From Ophiodon elongatus (Eukaryota > Chordata > Actinopteri > Perciformes > Hexagrammidae), in assembly GCA_016806645.1 (NCBI GenBank), contig JACSYO010002007.1, positions 406,001 through 470,000 on the forward strand: 64,000 nucleotides of DNA, in the 5' to 3' direction. Below, in pieces: positions 48,241-59,897 of the stretch. Under the pieces are notes generated by a model. That model was not told where the DNA came from, did not search any database, and saw only the letters and a program-made list of their open reading frames with translations. The number at the start of each line of letters is the position of its first letter. The stretch's first letter is position 1. The position numbers and the translations under genes are program-made.

Positions 48241-49103
48241 TAATAAACAAGCTAACGGTGCTCCGTGCAGCAGAGGGGGCGGGGCTTCAGGGCTCTGCGG
48301 ACTGCTGGATGCTGGACGTATTAACGTTACAACCAAACTCTTCTTTACTTCCCCAGGAGTCAATGAGCGATGAGCGAGAGCACTTCTAGGGGCCAAACAA
48401 TCGGTCCGCTCAAAAAGGCCACATGCTCCGAAAAGCCCCCCCCCCCCCGGCCCCCCCTTGGCAACGCTGCAAGCAGCAATCGATCAGTTTGAAAAGGGCA
48501 CGCCGTGAACGGGCACTACACCAGTATAAACACAATGCTCGGATGTAATCCACACATTCATTCTTTAGTGAGATATAAACTGTAAGTTGCTGAATTCGTC
48601 TACCATGGACTCAAAGACAAAAAGAGATCAAACTGTGACATTGATTCTTAGTATTTTACTATCTTACTCTGGTTTTATTACCGTTAAGCTTTGATATAGT
48701 CCGTGCAAATACCTCAAAGTCCAACAAGTCATTTTTCTTGCATTTTCATGGCAATAAGGACACCCGATTGAGACGAGAGAATAAGGCCAGCAGGGACCAC
48801 CTGTGAAGATTCACGTCCCGCACCCCAATAATGATGGTGCACCGTAATGATGATAGCAGCAGGGAGCAATAAAGAGACGAACCCCCCCATAAACCAGTTT
48901 TAGTGCTGGAATTATGTAACACATAACCTTTTATGTACAACCTTCAAAGCCTGATGGAAATCAATGTTATACATTATGCATGTTGCAGATGAAGATGAAA
49001 AGCAGCATGGCATCAGTTGTGATATGTGCGGACAGTTTGTTGCCGGGGTGAACCTTTACACCTTGACATTCAGTGATTGTATTGAAGCCCTGCAGGGTTT
49101 GGG

Positions 49104-49135
49104 TTCCTGTAAACAACTCGGATTGTTTACAGGAA
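49104..49135. repeat. Perfect 13-bp hairpin built of forkhead-like motifs
   Basis: Arms ttcctgtaaacaa and ttgtttacaggaa with a 6-nt loop (ctcgga). Each arm contains a GTAAACA / TGTTTAC forkhead-type core. Confidence 0.85.
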
Positions 49136-49734
49136 TTGACTTTGAAAGTATGGAACTGGAACGGTCATTCCGACGCGCATAATTTCGCCGTTTAATACCT
49201 CACAAGTTAAAAAGTGACGGAATGATCCTTTTTTCTTTTACATTTATTTTAAATCTTCGAGTCCAGTTACTCCATTAATCACTTGGACTTCTCACTTACC
49301 ACTCGCTTGTATGACCTCATCATTTGCACACGTCAGCTGTATTTTGATTTTGAGTTTAATGAATCTGGGCTTATTAAAAGGTTGGTAATATTATATTTCA
49401 CACGTGAAATGTCCAGAAACCAACTTGTACCTGATGCAAGGATACAGTACAACTGAAATAATAATCTTCTCACACACTGACTTTTATGCTAAAGACTAAA
49501 CTAGCTGACCCACCAAACGGTTTATTTTACAGTTTTTTGGCAAATCACTACGGGCCTTCCAGACGTCCAGCATCGCCTGGAATCCCACAATGCCTTGTGA
49601 AGCAATTCCCTTCTCTCGCCAGGCTTTCAACTCCGATGTCAATCCACCCGTGTCGTTACAACACCGTCAGAGTGACCGACATTGTGTTCAGAGAGAAAAG
49701 GTCCATGCAGGAGATCGCTGAACACGTCCCCGTG

Positions 49735-49865
49735 TGAAACCAAGTCAACGTTGACTTGTTTTACGTAGTTTTGTTACGCAACTTCCATTAGTAACGGCGG
49801 CTATGTGACAAATCTCCCTATTTTGCATGAGAAACATACTAATTCTGAAAACTAACCACACAGAT
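49735..49865. repeat. Dispersed repeat family, weak copy
   Basis: Starts accaagtcaacgttgacttg, the gtcaacgttgac palindrome seen in copy 1, then diverges. It directly abuts the SINE-like element at 49866. Confidence 0.35.
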
Positions 49866-50078
49866 TTAATTCAATTCCATTTTGATTCAATTTGATTTCA
49901 TTAGCCCAATATTACAAATCACAACTTTGCCTCAGACGGCTTTACAATCTGTGAAACATACGACATTCTCTGTCCTTTGACCCTCGCAACCTTTAACAGG
50001 TAAATAAAGAGTAAGACATCTCAGGGAGAGGAACTAAGGAGCGATCCCTCTCCCAGAATGGGCAGAAATGCAATTGTA
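49866..50078 (+). mobile_element. SINE-like teleost repeat
   Basis: Ordered phrases ttaattcaattccattttga, ttagcccaatattacaaatc, tttgcctcaga-ggctttacaatctg, ctgtcctttgaccctc and gatccctctcccag-atggg. This order matches a very common percomorph interspersed repeat. The copy lacks part of the middle. There is no coding potential. I cannot give the family name with certainty. Confidence 0.6.
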
Positions 50079-50639
50079 GTACTTTTGTTGCCTAAACATA
50101 ACCATGTAGTTGCGTTGCCTAAAACTACTGGAAAACCAAACGTACCCACATATCCCCAGTTTACATGAAGCAACACCTCTCTCTACAATGTTTCAAGTGG
50201 GACAGCAAATAGTTGAATTTATGTGAGCAAGTGCAATTTCTGAAAACTGAGAATGTCCTCACAGCAGACCATCAGGCGGATGTACATATCAAATGCTTTG
50301 AATGTTACCGGAGACGTCAGAGAAGAATCCAAGATATGTAGCGTGAGGCGGAGGTGGATCGCAGCGCAGCACTCGGACCGGATGTGTGGCAGTCTTTAGA
50401 TTCTTGTGTGCGTTGAATACCTGTGTCTTCGCCTCGGGGGACGAGCTGCTACCTTCAAAACGCCCACTCAGCGCACACGCTCGAGTCACTCGAGTCGCTG
50501 CACAACAAAGACAAAAAGAAAGTTTGCGCAAAGGGATCGCGACTGAAAGAACTTCCCGACTTCCCAATCAAGTGACCTGATTCGTGGCGTCGCCGTGCCA
50601 ACATTCGGAGTTCTGCACTCCTCCAGTGTGCGATCGGGC

Positions 50640-51010
50640 CCCCGATAAATAAATGCATTATTGGAATGATTGTTTAAACAATGGTGCTAAAGCAGCAAAA
50701 CAAAGCATTACAAATGATTAGAGAGCTAATTCCAGTTCAACAAACAAGAGAGCTTCAATAGTTGATTATAAAAAAAAAGTGTCTCATTAAAGCAATCATG
50801 ATGATAATACTCAAAATCAATTTCTCAGACTCTCAGCGGTCCCGGGGGTAATGGTGTGATTAACGGTGGCGGGTAACCTTAATTGGAAATAATAAAAAAA
50901 AAAAAACATGTAAGGATGTTTATGTTGCATTGTGGATGAGGTTCACTGGGATGGCAGTTGGCGGTTACCTTGGAAACAGCAGAGGATGGTCCTTGAATAG
51001 AGGGGATATT
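50640..51010. promoter_or_regulatory. Candidate non-coding regulatory block
   Basis: AT-rich, non-repetitive stretch with attggaatgattg, gtttaaacaatgg, caaatgattagag, gctaattcc, ggtgtgattaacgg and ccttaattgg. It is dense in homeobox- and Sox-type motifs. No conservation evidence. Confidence 0.25.
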
Positions 51011-51184
51011 GTGCTTTAATGCACTTAGGAAGAAAAGAGAGAAAAAGGATGAAGAGTGTGAGTGCAGAGTTGACTGCGGGAGAGTCTCGGTGTCTCGATG
51101 CGCTCTGTGTTGCTCTTGATCACCTAATCATCGTGCATTCGCAAAAAAAAACAAAAAAAACAGCCGCTGCAACTTAAGTCAAGT

Positions 51185-51300
51185 TTCTTCTGGTTTCCCT
51201 CCGGGACACAGACCTCGGTGTCCTGGGTGAATGTCCCGGGTTCGTTGGACCGACTCGTCGCCCCCGACTCTCGCTGTGACCTCGTCTCTCGTAAAGGCCA
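51185..51300 (+). repeat. Dispersed repeat family, copy 5
   Basis: Holds tctggtttccctccgggac, then gtgtcctgggtgaatgtccc. Same core as copies 1 and 4. Confidence 0.45.
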
Positions 51301-51554
51301 CTGAGTAAGTTGGGAGTAAGATTGGGCTGGAAAATGTTTACATTTTATGAAATACGCTCATTCATACTTTGAAGGCAGTGTTACTGGGAGTGTGAACGTG
51401 TTTCCCCTATCGCTGTGTCGGCGGATTTTATTTTATTAGTAACATTAAAGTCCTGATATTGTTGTGTTTTGCTCAAATGATGCACTGCAGTGTTTTTTTT
51501 ACATTTGTATATCTTATTCTAAAATAAAGGTTTTAAAAAAAGGCTCGAGCCAGC

Positions 51555-51600
51555 AGCCGATTAGCGTAGCATAGCATAGCGTAGCTTAGCATACTGACAA
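51555..51600. repeat. Imperfect tagcata/tagcgta repeat
   Basis: Short tandem of agcgtagcatagcatagcg type. Confidence 0.7.
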
Positions 51601-52301
51601 CAACGACGTGCCACCCCTGACTTTGTTTCTAAAAGACAACAGTCATTATTCACACACCAGCCAGGAAACTGTTCTCATTGGTCAATTTTGGAGGAGGATG
51701 TCATGACATGCTGTCACTATTCTGGTGAGCAGAATTGTTCCGAAGTCTGTCATCTTGTTCGGAGTGAGTCCGAACGGTACCCCAGAACCTCTTCGTGTCT
51801 GAACCTACTTCCTCTTTTTTTTGTTTTGTTGCAAAAGTAGATGAATTGTTTTCTATTTTTCCACAAAGTAAAGAAACTCACCGCATTCACATCGTTGTGG
51901 TATGTTTGAAGATGTATTCGTTCACGGGCGAGACACTATTGCTGATTCAAAGCTGGGTCAGAACCAACGCGTCCCGAGGATCATCCATCATCCGCGAACA
52001 GCCCGGGGCTGGTTGGACAGAGGAGCAGGACCTCAGCGGACCGGATGGAGGAGGATCCAGCTGGACCTGCTGGACTGGTGCGTCTCCGGGTGCCCTCCTA
52101 AGTCCTCTGTCTTCTGTCTTCTGTCTCCGTCTCCTTCGGTTCGGGTCCTTATCTCCTTACCTTCCTGGGTCCTTATCTGCTTTTGTGTCTGACTGCCTTT
52201 CTGTTTCCCTGCCTGGGTCTGATGCTCAAAATCTAAAAAAGTGATAAACAACGTTCAAAAGCATTCTTTGAGCCCAACTTCAAAGTCAGTCAGTCCACCC
52301 C

Positions 52302-52368
52302 TTCTTCTTCTCTCTCTATCTAGCTTTCTCTCTCTCTCTCTCTCTAGCTTTCTCTCTCTCTCTCGCTT

Positions 52369-52399
<31 letters not shown>

Positions 52400-52471
52400 A
52401 GCTTTCTCTCTCTCTCTCTCTCTCTCTAGCTTTCTCTCTCTCTCTCTCTCTCTCTAGCTTTCTCTCTCTCT
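52302..52471. repeat. (CT)n array punctuated by tagcttt
   Basis: CT array in which tagctttc recurs near 52321, 52345, 52399, 52427 and 52455, with one tcgctttc variant near 52363. It is therefore a higher-order repeat of 20-34 bp. Confidence 0.92.
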
Positions 52472-52927
52472 TCTATATATATTTCTTGTCAGGCATGAGT
52501 GGACTTTCGCCCACCTTCACCTCCCTCCCGCTGTCAGCGATGCTATATTGCTGCCGTTAAACACGGGTTACCGTGTCTGGCTGGTGGTTTAGTTCAGCGT
52601 GACACCCCGGGCTGTTCTCCGCGAGCCCAAACATTTTGTGTTATGACAGCTAAAAGCAGGGAGCGTAATTGCTGTAGCATAGTAACCTGAGTGTTTCTGT
52701 GGGGGCGAGAGGACTGCATAAACACACACATCACTCTTAAATAGGTCGCATCCAAAATAGAAGACCGCAAATAAACCACAGTAATAGAAAGAGCGCTGAG
52801 AGCACTTGAGCGAGCTGCAGAGAGCTTCAGATGCAGAACGGATTCTGATGTAAAAGCCTCCTGTTCATTCTGTAAACTAATATAAACAGCTGGTAACTCC
52901 AGCAGAAGCTTGTACATAGTTGAAATG

Positions 52928-52928
<1 letters not shown>

Positions 52929-52967
<39 letters not shown>
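52929..52967. repeat. (CA)19 microsatellite
   Basis: Pure CA array. Confidence 0.95.
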
Positions 52968-52968
<1 letters not shown>

Positions 52969-55471
52969 GTAAAACAACAGCAGAGAGCACATACCTCCAC
53001 CAAGGTTTTTTTTTTTTTAAAGGCAAATTTGGTGATCTCCTTCAAAAATATATTTGATATTTGTGTTGAAATTTCCATTTCAACCCGACAGCAATCAATG
53101 AATCAAATGCTCTAACAAAGATCATTTTGGGGGAGTGGCTTTGGAGGGAGGCCTGAAGGGACAGGCTGTCTTTTTTGACTTTTGCAGGATGCAGCGACTT
53201 TTGGAGAAAGTGCTGCGAGCTACTTTTGTTGGAGAAGAGTTGGCAACACAGAGCTGGTTTTTAGGTTCGAGGCTTTTTTTATTTTTTTCATCTAGCGTAC
53301 TCATGCTAGTTTCTCAAGTATTGCAACCCTAGCTTTGATCAGCATGCAGATATGGATCTGCATGGAAAGTACAGGTTTGTTAAATTGAGAAACAAGAGAA
53401 AAGTTTTCTCAAATATACATTTCCAACACCAAACTACATTAATATCTGTTTTTGAAATTACTTTTTTTTTTTTTTTTTTTTTTAAGATTTAGCTTTTGGC
53501 ACATTTGGCAATATTGAAATCCAACACTGTACTTTGCAAAATAATATGTGGAGTCGTGAATAGATAGGTAATAATACAGGATCGATGGGACCATTTTAGA
53601 GTATTATGCTGCTGGTTTTGTGGGTTGCATTGTTTTCCTCCCTCGTGCCCTCCGGTAGCCGGACCTCGCATTCTCACGATAGCTTGTTTTGACAGGAGTT
53701 CCACATCCAGACGGACCGAGTATTACCCGACTCCAGACCTCCCCCCCCCTCCCTTTTTAACGCGCTGAGCCTCGCCTCAGAAACCCGATTTAAAGCCTCC
53801 AACAATAATCTTCCTCAATTTCCACCCCCTCATCTTCACTCTCGCCTCCCCCCGCTGCCCCTTCCGAGCCCCTCGGCCTCAGCCAGACCTTTTGGGTTTT
53901 GGCAAAAAAAAAAAAAAAGAGAAATCCCTGGCGCCGGGGTCCGCGTGTTTTCACAACTGCTCTGCTAAGCGCTAGGAGCGGCCCCGTTAGCGGCGCTCCG
54001 TCCGCCACGGAACGCTTAAGACGAGAAGGATCTTTGAGGAAGGGGTGTTAGTGTCAGTCAGTCCATCCCCCCTCTAAAGCCCACAAGTATTATGTTTCAA
54101 TCCGAGCGGATTTACTGAACCGGTTGACTACTGCTGTTCAAAGATGGGCCCCGCTCTGACTCCGGAGCTGCGCTCCATCTTTAACCTGTTCTCCGTCTCC
54201 CGTGCCTTTATTTAGCCATCACTCACCCGGGCAGGGGGTGCTGAGCGTGCACGCTGCTTTTCAGAAAACATCATTTCATCCACCGAGCGCACATTCACGT
54301 CTGTGAGCTGCGTCCCGATTCCAAACCACGCCAACTCCGACAGAAAAGCCTGCGACTAATGATTTATCTCATCGTTGATTCGTCTTTTTATTTTAATCAA
54401 ATCGATTGATCTTTTAAATTTAACATTCCCAATCCCAGACGATGCACATATTTCCGAAAAAAATGTATCGCCTTCAAATCCACGGATGAACATTTTATGC
54501 TTATTTTTTGTGAAGTTGGCAGTTTGTTCGGAGGTGCTGACGTAGATAGAGATTCATATCGAGTATCATTTCCTGCTTGTAAAAAAAAAAAAAAATGGTA
54601 CAATGTTGAATTGGCATAATTCCTGAAGCCGCAGCATGTTTCTCATAATGGAAATGTTTTGAGCCGTCGTAGCGTGGTTCGCCCTCGTCGGCCACCGTCG
54701 CATCACACTTTAAGTAAGTTCAAACCGAAATGCTTTCCAAAAAAGAAATGCTGAATATGCACATATATTCAAATACATTTTTAGTCATCTAAAAAAAACA
54801 AAATAGGGGAAAAAGTTTTCTGACATATTTACACAAAAAGCTTTTTCTTAAACTCTGAAATTGACATTTTGACAATGTGGAGGGTGTTATTTTGCACCTA
54901 CGATATTGTATTAGGAGAAAATTAGACTCTAGGGGGTGGGATCGACCCAGGTGCTCGTATATGGAACCATGTGCAACAAACAGAAACAGTAGCTGTGGTC
55001 GTACATAAAGGGGCAATTAGTCACCGAGTACTTCGGGTCCAAAACAAAACCGTTTGACTGGATGGAGCAGAGATCAGAGAGCATCCAGCACTTATTCTAT
55101 AACTCCCAACTAAAGTCAGCATACCTGAGCTGACGGAGCCAGCGGACAGAGAAACCCCATCAGAGGCCGCCGCGCTCCACTGCTCGGTTAATTATTTCCC
55201 GCTGCTGGTATGTCACACCTGCCGAGGAATGTCGGCGCAGGCCCAGCAGCATGATTGATATCTGTGGTTGTTCCACTGTGTCCCTTCGCCCGGAGGCGAG
55301 GCGGCACAATGAGCCTCTTCTTCTTCTGCCGTCTCCCACGCGTGTTGCTGTAATTCTTCTCCGCTGATCGTTCTGGCACACCTTGAGCGCCGGGAGGCGA
55401 GGCGGAGTGTGAGTGTGCACAGGTAGGTATAGAGGCGGCCTGTTTGTGTGTGCGCCTGAACGATTCAGAGA

Positions 55472-55530
55472 CACACACACACACACACACACGAGCTGCA
55501 GGTGACCCGGGTGACCCGGGTGACACGGGG
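55472..55530. repeat. Short (CA)n plus 10-bp repeat
   Basis: About ten CA units, then three copies of a ggtgacccgg-type unit at about 55501-55530. Confidence 0.85.
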
Positions 55531-55850
55531 TTATTGATTTTACCTTTATGGTCCCGTCATGAGAAGGAGGTGCTGGTGAAGAAGAAGAAGAAGGCGGTTA
55601 AACAACGATTATTCATCAACGAGACGGTACAGCCAACATGTGGCCCCCAGCCAACATGTGGCCCCCGGCCAACATTAGGATCATGTTCTTAATGTGTTGT
55701 CTTGTTTAAACACAACCAGCCATATAGCCAAAAACTGTATCTAAAATTTTTTGACTTGAATGCAAAACAGAAAGCTGTGAGAGAGAAATGTGATGTTGAA
55801 GAACTTGGTGCCTGATGCTTCAGTTTCTTTTTTTTTTTACATTTGGTCTT

Positions 55851-55880
55851 AGTATATATATATATATATATATATATATT
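55851..55880. repeat. (TA)n microsatellite
   Basis: About 14 TA units, 126 bp outside the piggyBac element. Confidence 0.92.
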
Positions 55881-56461
55881 TTTTTACAATAGCTTCATAA
55901 ATATGTTGCATGTTTATAATATTGTTTAGCTGCAGATTGTTTCTCCTAATGTAAATGTTTTGGGTGTCGGCCATCGTGTTGTAAAGCAGAAATAAACCTG
56001 CGTTAACCTCCTGTTATGTTCGTTTCTCATGTACAGCAATGATGTTCCATGTTTAATCATCCAAAAGTTGTCAGAAACCAAAAAATCCTAATAAATATAG
56101 TTTGTACCTCATCACCAACCCCATTACTAACAATTCAATCAGTGTTTAGTGGAATGGAGTTATTCACCCCTCCATAGATCATAGTTCAATGAGGATAAAT
56201 CACTCGTTTTCATGAAAGATACATGTTCAAACAATTTTTTAGGTACATTGGAAAAACCTAGATATAAATTGCATTAGTCTACCATAACATGTATTTTTGT
56301 CTAAATTTATTTAGTATTTTGAAACTTTATTTTTTTCATGGGGCGAAGTAGATAAATAGAGATGAGACACCTCTGCTGTTCAGGGTCATATTGACCCGCT
56401 CCCTCAAAATCAAGCCAAATGAGTCATAAGGATTTGTATTGAAAGTAAACTTTATTTATGT

Positions 56462-56937
56462 TTATTTATAGTGTAAAGAAACAGCCCAAAGGCGTGCAGT
56501 CATTCTCTTGGCGCTGTAGGACCCCGTTACTTGGTCCAAATTGTCCACCCCCTTTTTTGTGGCCTTGTAATCTAGAATCTTGGTTTCTCGTCCTCTCTGG
56601 TGCTGATTCAGCATTTCTATGGAGAGTTTCATGAGCACAACATTCTTTCTTTCTTTATAGACCCCAGCAAGTATAAGGAGATCCACATATGCATGTAACT
56701 GCGTTTCATCCAGCTCCTTCCACTTCTCCCTTAGACGTCATTTCTAGAATTACTTTCTATATTGAGTTTAGAATGACCATAATAATAATATAATGGTTCA
56801 TAATCCGTACCATTATAATCTGAATTGACCTCAAGATGGTCTTCATCTTCAGACACATCCTCCTCTATTTCACTGTCATGATCAAGGATGAGCTGCAGAG
56901 CCTCCAGGGCTGTCGTCCTTTTGTTTCTGTTGCTCAT
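56462..56937 (-). pseudogene. piggyBac transposase remnant, internally deleted and frameshifted
   Basis: The minus strand reads an acidic N-terminal segment (IEEDVSEDEDHLEV, typical of piggyBac-like transposases) from ATG 56937 to a TAA at 56733-56731. In another frame follows EKWKELDETQLHAYVDLLI plus LAGVYKERKN, resembling the start of the DDE_Tnp_1_7 domain. It then runs straight into KILDYKATKKGVDNLDQV and SYSAKRMTARLWAVSLHYK, which corresponds to the C-terminal part of that domain. The middle of the domain, which carries the catalytic aspartates, is missing. No zinc-binding C-terminal region is seen. It is inactive: there is at least one frameshift plus the deletion. Confidence 0.85.
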
Positions 56938-57114
56938 GTTGTCCTACAGTGAGCTGCTGTGTTGCATGTATCTGCAGAGTGTAATGTTGGTAGGACTCCC
57001 AGGCAACCCGTTTGTATGTTTCACCCCTCCCCTGCTAAGTGTGGGCGGGGTTTTCCCGCGGGAAAATATAAGGTTCCCGTCAAAATAGTATCTGTATTTC
57101 TCGCACAGGTGGGG

Positions 57115-57116
<2 letters not shown>

Positions 57117-57175
<59 letters not shown>
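57117..57175. repeat. (TG)n microsatellite inside the piggyBac element
   Basis: About 29 TG units. Confidence 0.96.
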
Positions 57176-57177
<2 letters not shown>

Positions 57178-58539
57178 GCAGTCATGGTGGGAGGGAGTAA
57201 GAAATTATCTAAACTTGACACTTCTGACCCCTCATAGCCTCCACTTTCATTGCCGGGTCAAATTGACCCGAACATCATCTCTGTAATGTAAACCTGCAAG
57301 GAGGGGGGGGGGGGTTGCATATACAAGATATGAACCCTTTCTTTTTTTGTACGTTGATTACACTAATTAAGGCAAGCAGAAGAAGTTTCATACAGAAAAA
57401 GCACTTAAAAATATTTTTTCTAGATTTTCAAACTTTGAAACGGGTCAATTTGACCCTGAACATAACAGGAGGGTTAAGTTAAAAAAAATGAATGATTCAG
57501 AACTTCAGTTGATCCACTTATGCTCATTTAATCAATCCAGAACGTAAAACACCGTGACTACAGAACTACATTAAAAGGTTTCGAGTGCAGTCAGTAATGT
57601 TTTTTTAAGAGTTTTCATAAACAGGTCTTATTTTGGGGTGACGCTGTTTTTAATTCCCAGTACACCGGCTCAGACCTGGCAGGCAGGTTGGAATGCGAAT
57701 GTGAAAATGACTGAGGCAAAAGGGTGTTGGCTGACAGTCGGGCCTTCCAGGTGAGCAAATCCCATCATAGATCACAGATATTTAATTGCGTCTGTAAATC
57801 TCGATATCCACAACCCCTTTACAGCCACTCGGAGCACTAATCAGACGCACATTAGACCCAAAGCACCGCCTGCTGCTCAGAGAGCCGACATCGGTAATTA
57901 CATATTTTGCGAGTCCGAGCCTGTCTACGCTCGATGGGGCGCCATGTCCTTCTGCAGAAGCTCTTTCTTTTTTTAAACCCCAGACAATATAAGGAGAGTG
58001 AAACTGCAGGTCGCCACCGCTAACGTACACACACCCAGACGACACCCTGTGAACCACACACACCGGCGTCGTCTTGGCTGTAAACGCCTGCGACAACTAA
58101 TTTTTTCTGGGAGTATTTCAAGAAGCCAAAAGCGTTGCTTTGCACATGCGTGTGCGTTGGGCAGCGGCTCTTCTGCTGTAATGTCTGGTTCCAGCGGTGA
58201 GCTACTATCTACTCCAAAGATCGGAGGTTGCTCCGGAGCCTTCGGGTCACCAGCAACCAATGGAGCCGCTGTTCCTGTTTGTCATCAGCAGACGGACGAT
58301 GCTCGTAAACGTGACACTCTTTCGTGCTCCGTAAAACTGTTCGCCGTGGGTAACTTGTGTGCTCATCTTCATGACTTAAACTCATTTAATTGCCAAGACA
58401 AAAAAAAAAAAAAAAAAAAAGCAGGAGAAGGGATTAGTTCCTAAAGCATGTATTGGCATTTTTGGAAGACAACGATGTGGAGCTGTGTCTTCCCCTGTCT
58501 TTGCCGGCCGGGAGGTGTAGCTGCGTGCACGCTGCCCCC

Positions 58540-58745
58540 GGACTCTCGCAGCGACTAATTGCTCTGCACTTTGGTTGCCATCCTTAATTAGAGGAACCAA
58601 TGTTTGCATATGACTCCAGCAGCTGAGGATCTCCCAGTCAGTCACGGCTGCTGCTGGCTGGCGAGGAGGCATATTGCTTTCGACCGCAGAGTTAATAATG
58701 CAGAATGGTGCTGGCAGCCAATATCAGAGGCATGTGATGAACTGA
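58540..58745. promoter_or_regulatory. Candidate non-coding regulatory block
   Basis: Non-repetitive, with gcgactaattgctc, ccttaattagagg, tttgcatatgac (octamer/E-box-like), and cagagttaataatgcag. High motif density; no conservation evidence. Confidence 0.25.
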
Positions 58746-58909
58746 TGACCTGCTGTTAAAAGAAATGCCGTCGGGTCACGGAGGGAGTGAAGTGAGAAAA
58801 TGAGAGTGTTCTTGGATCTCATAGCTAATGAAAGGGGTTCTGCATTTCTGCCATTTTGACTTGACGTGATGTTTGGCAACTGTTGGCCACTTAAAGGGGA
58901 ACCTCCGCT

Positions 58910-59045
58910 CGGCGTGTCCAGAAGTCCACGTTGACACATTTGCCTCTACGTATCATCCGTACTTAATGCAACGTCGATTCTGTTGTCGTTTTGACCCGAA
59001 ACACAATCTTTTCCTGAACCTAACCAAGTGGTTTTGCTGCAGGAG
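58910..59045 (-). repeat. Dispersed repeat family, copy 6
   Basis: Holds aagtccacgttgacac, then gttttgacccgaaacacaat, then gaacctaaccaagtggtttt. Same order as in copy 3. Confidence 0.45.
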
Positions 59046-59869
59046 GTTTGTGCACGCACACTGATCGCGCTCAAAATAGATTTAATAAGAAAAGTTGCAT
59101 GAGAATAAACTTTCCAGCTACACAGAGGACGTTTACTGTAATTCCTTTAAAGGGATTGGTAGCACAATGGGAAGGTAGTGAGGAAAATAAGAATATGAAC
59201 GTGTAAATTTGATTAATGTTGAGAAGATGTGTGTGTAATACGGAACGTGTTGTTCCGAAAACTACTGTAACGTGATAATAATATAATATTGTTCAGGTAT
59301 ATTCAGGTAAACTTGTGAAATTGTGTGCATACGGGATGTAGAAACAAATGAAACAAAGCCTGAAGCCTGTCCAGGCCCACAGCAGTTATGAGCATATTTA
59401 TGACCGTGGCTCCTTCCTATTAAAAAAAGGCATAAAATAGGTCAATGCAATTTTTTCTGCCTCTGGAGATGAGCATACGTTGATTTAACTTTATGATAAA
59501 TGTCACATTTATTAGCAGAAATATTAGCAATGTTTTCATTTTAATACCTGACATTTAGCCCCTGATATTTTTTTATTCAATCGAAAATTTTTATTTTAAC
59601 GTGGGTCGTAGCAGCAGCATATTGTGGGTTGTTGGTCCTAAATTTCCAGATCTGTCAAGAGTTTTTTACGTACGCAGGTTGCCCCGGTTACCAAGCTCTA
59701 AATTGCCTGTCTTATAGTATGAACCAAAAAAAAAAACCACTGTTTTTGATTGACAACTAAAGATTTCATCATGGGGAACTCATGATTACAACTTTTGGTT
59801 TTCAAAGACAAAAGTTGACAAAGTGGCCTTTAAGTCAAGCTCACATTCGAAGGAGAAAAAAAACAAATA

Positions 59870-59897
59870 ACTGTTCGTACGATGCCATACGAACAGT
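59870..59897. repeat. 10-bp perfect inverted repeat
   Basis: Arms actgttcgta and tacgaacagt with an 8-nt spacer. Confidence 0.85.

Larger units (their letters stand above)
56007..57473 (-). mobile_element. Non-autonomous piggyBac-family transposon
   Basis: The left end (cctcctgttatgttc) and right end (gaacataacaggaggg) are terminal inverted repeats, with one extra C/G at the right terminus. Both sides are flanked by TTAA (56003-56006 and 57474-57477), the target duplication typical of piggyBac. Inside are transposase remnants on the minus strand, a (TG)n array (about 57117-57175), a G run, and three copies of a gggtca-nnn-tgaccc palindrome (56383-56397, 57255-57269, 57442-57456). The length of 1,467 bp is too short for a full transposase gene plus ends, so mobility would need a transposase in trans. 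Confidence 0.88.

Noticed and set aside
51480..51540. aaaataaaggttttaaaaaaa resembling a polyadenylation signal with a retained A tail
   Set aside because: No coding sequence or processed-pseudogene body is recognisable upstream; AATAAA is common by chance in AT-rich DNA.
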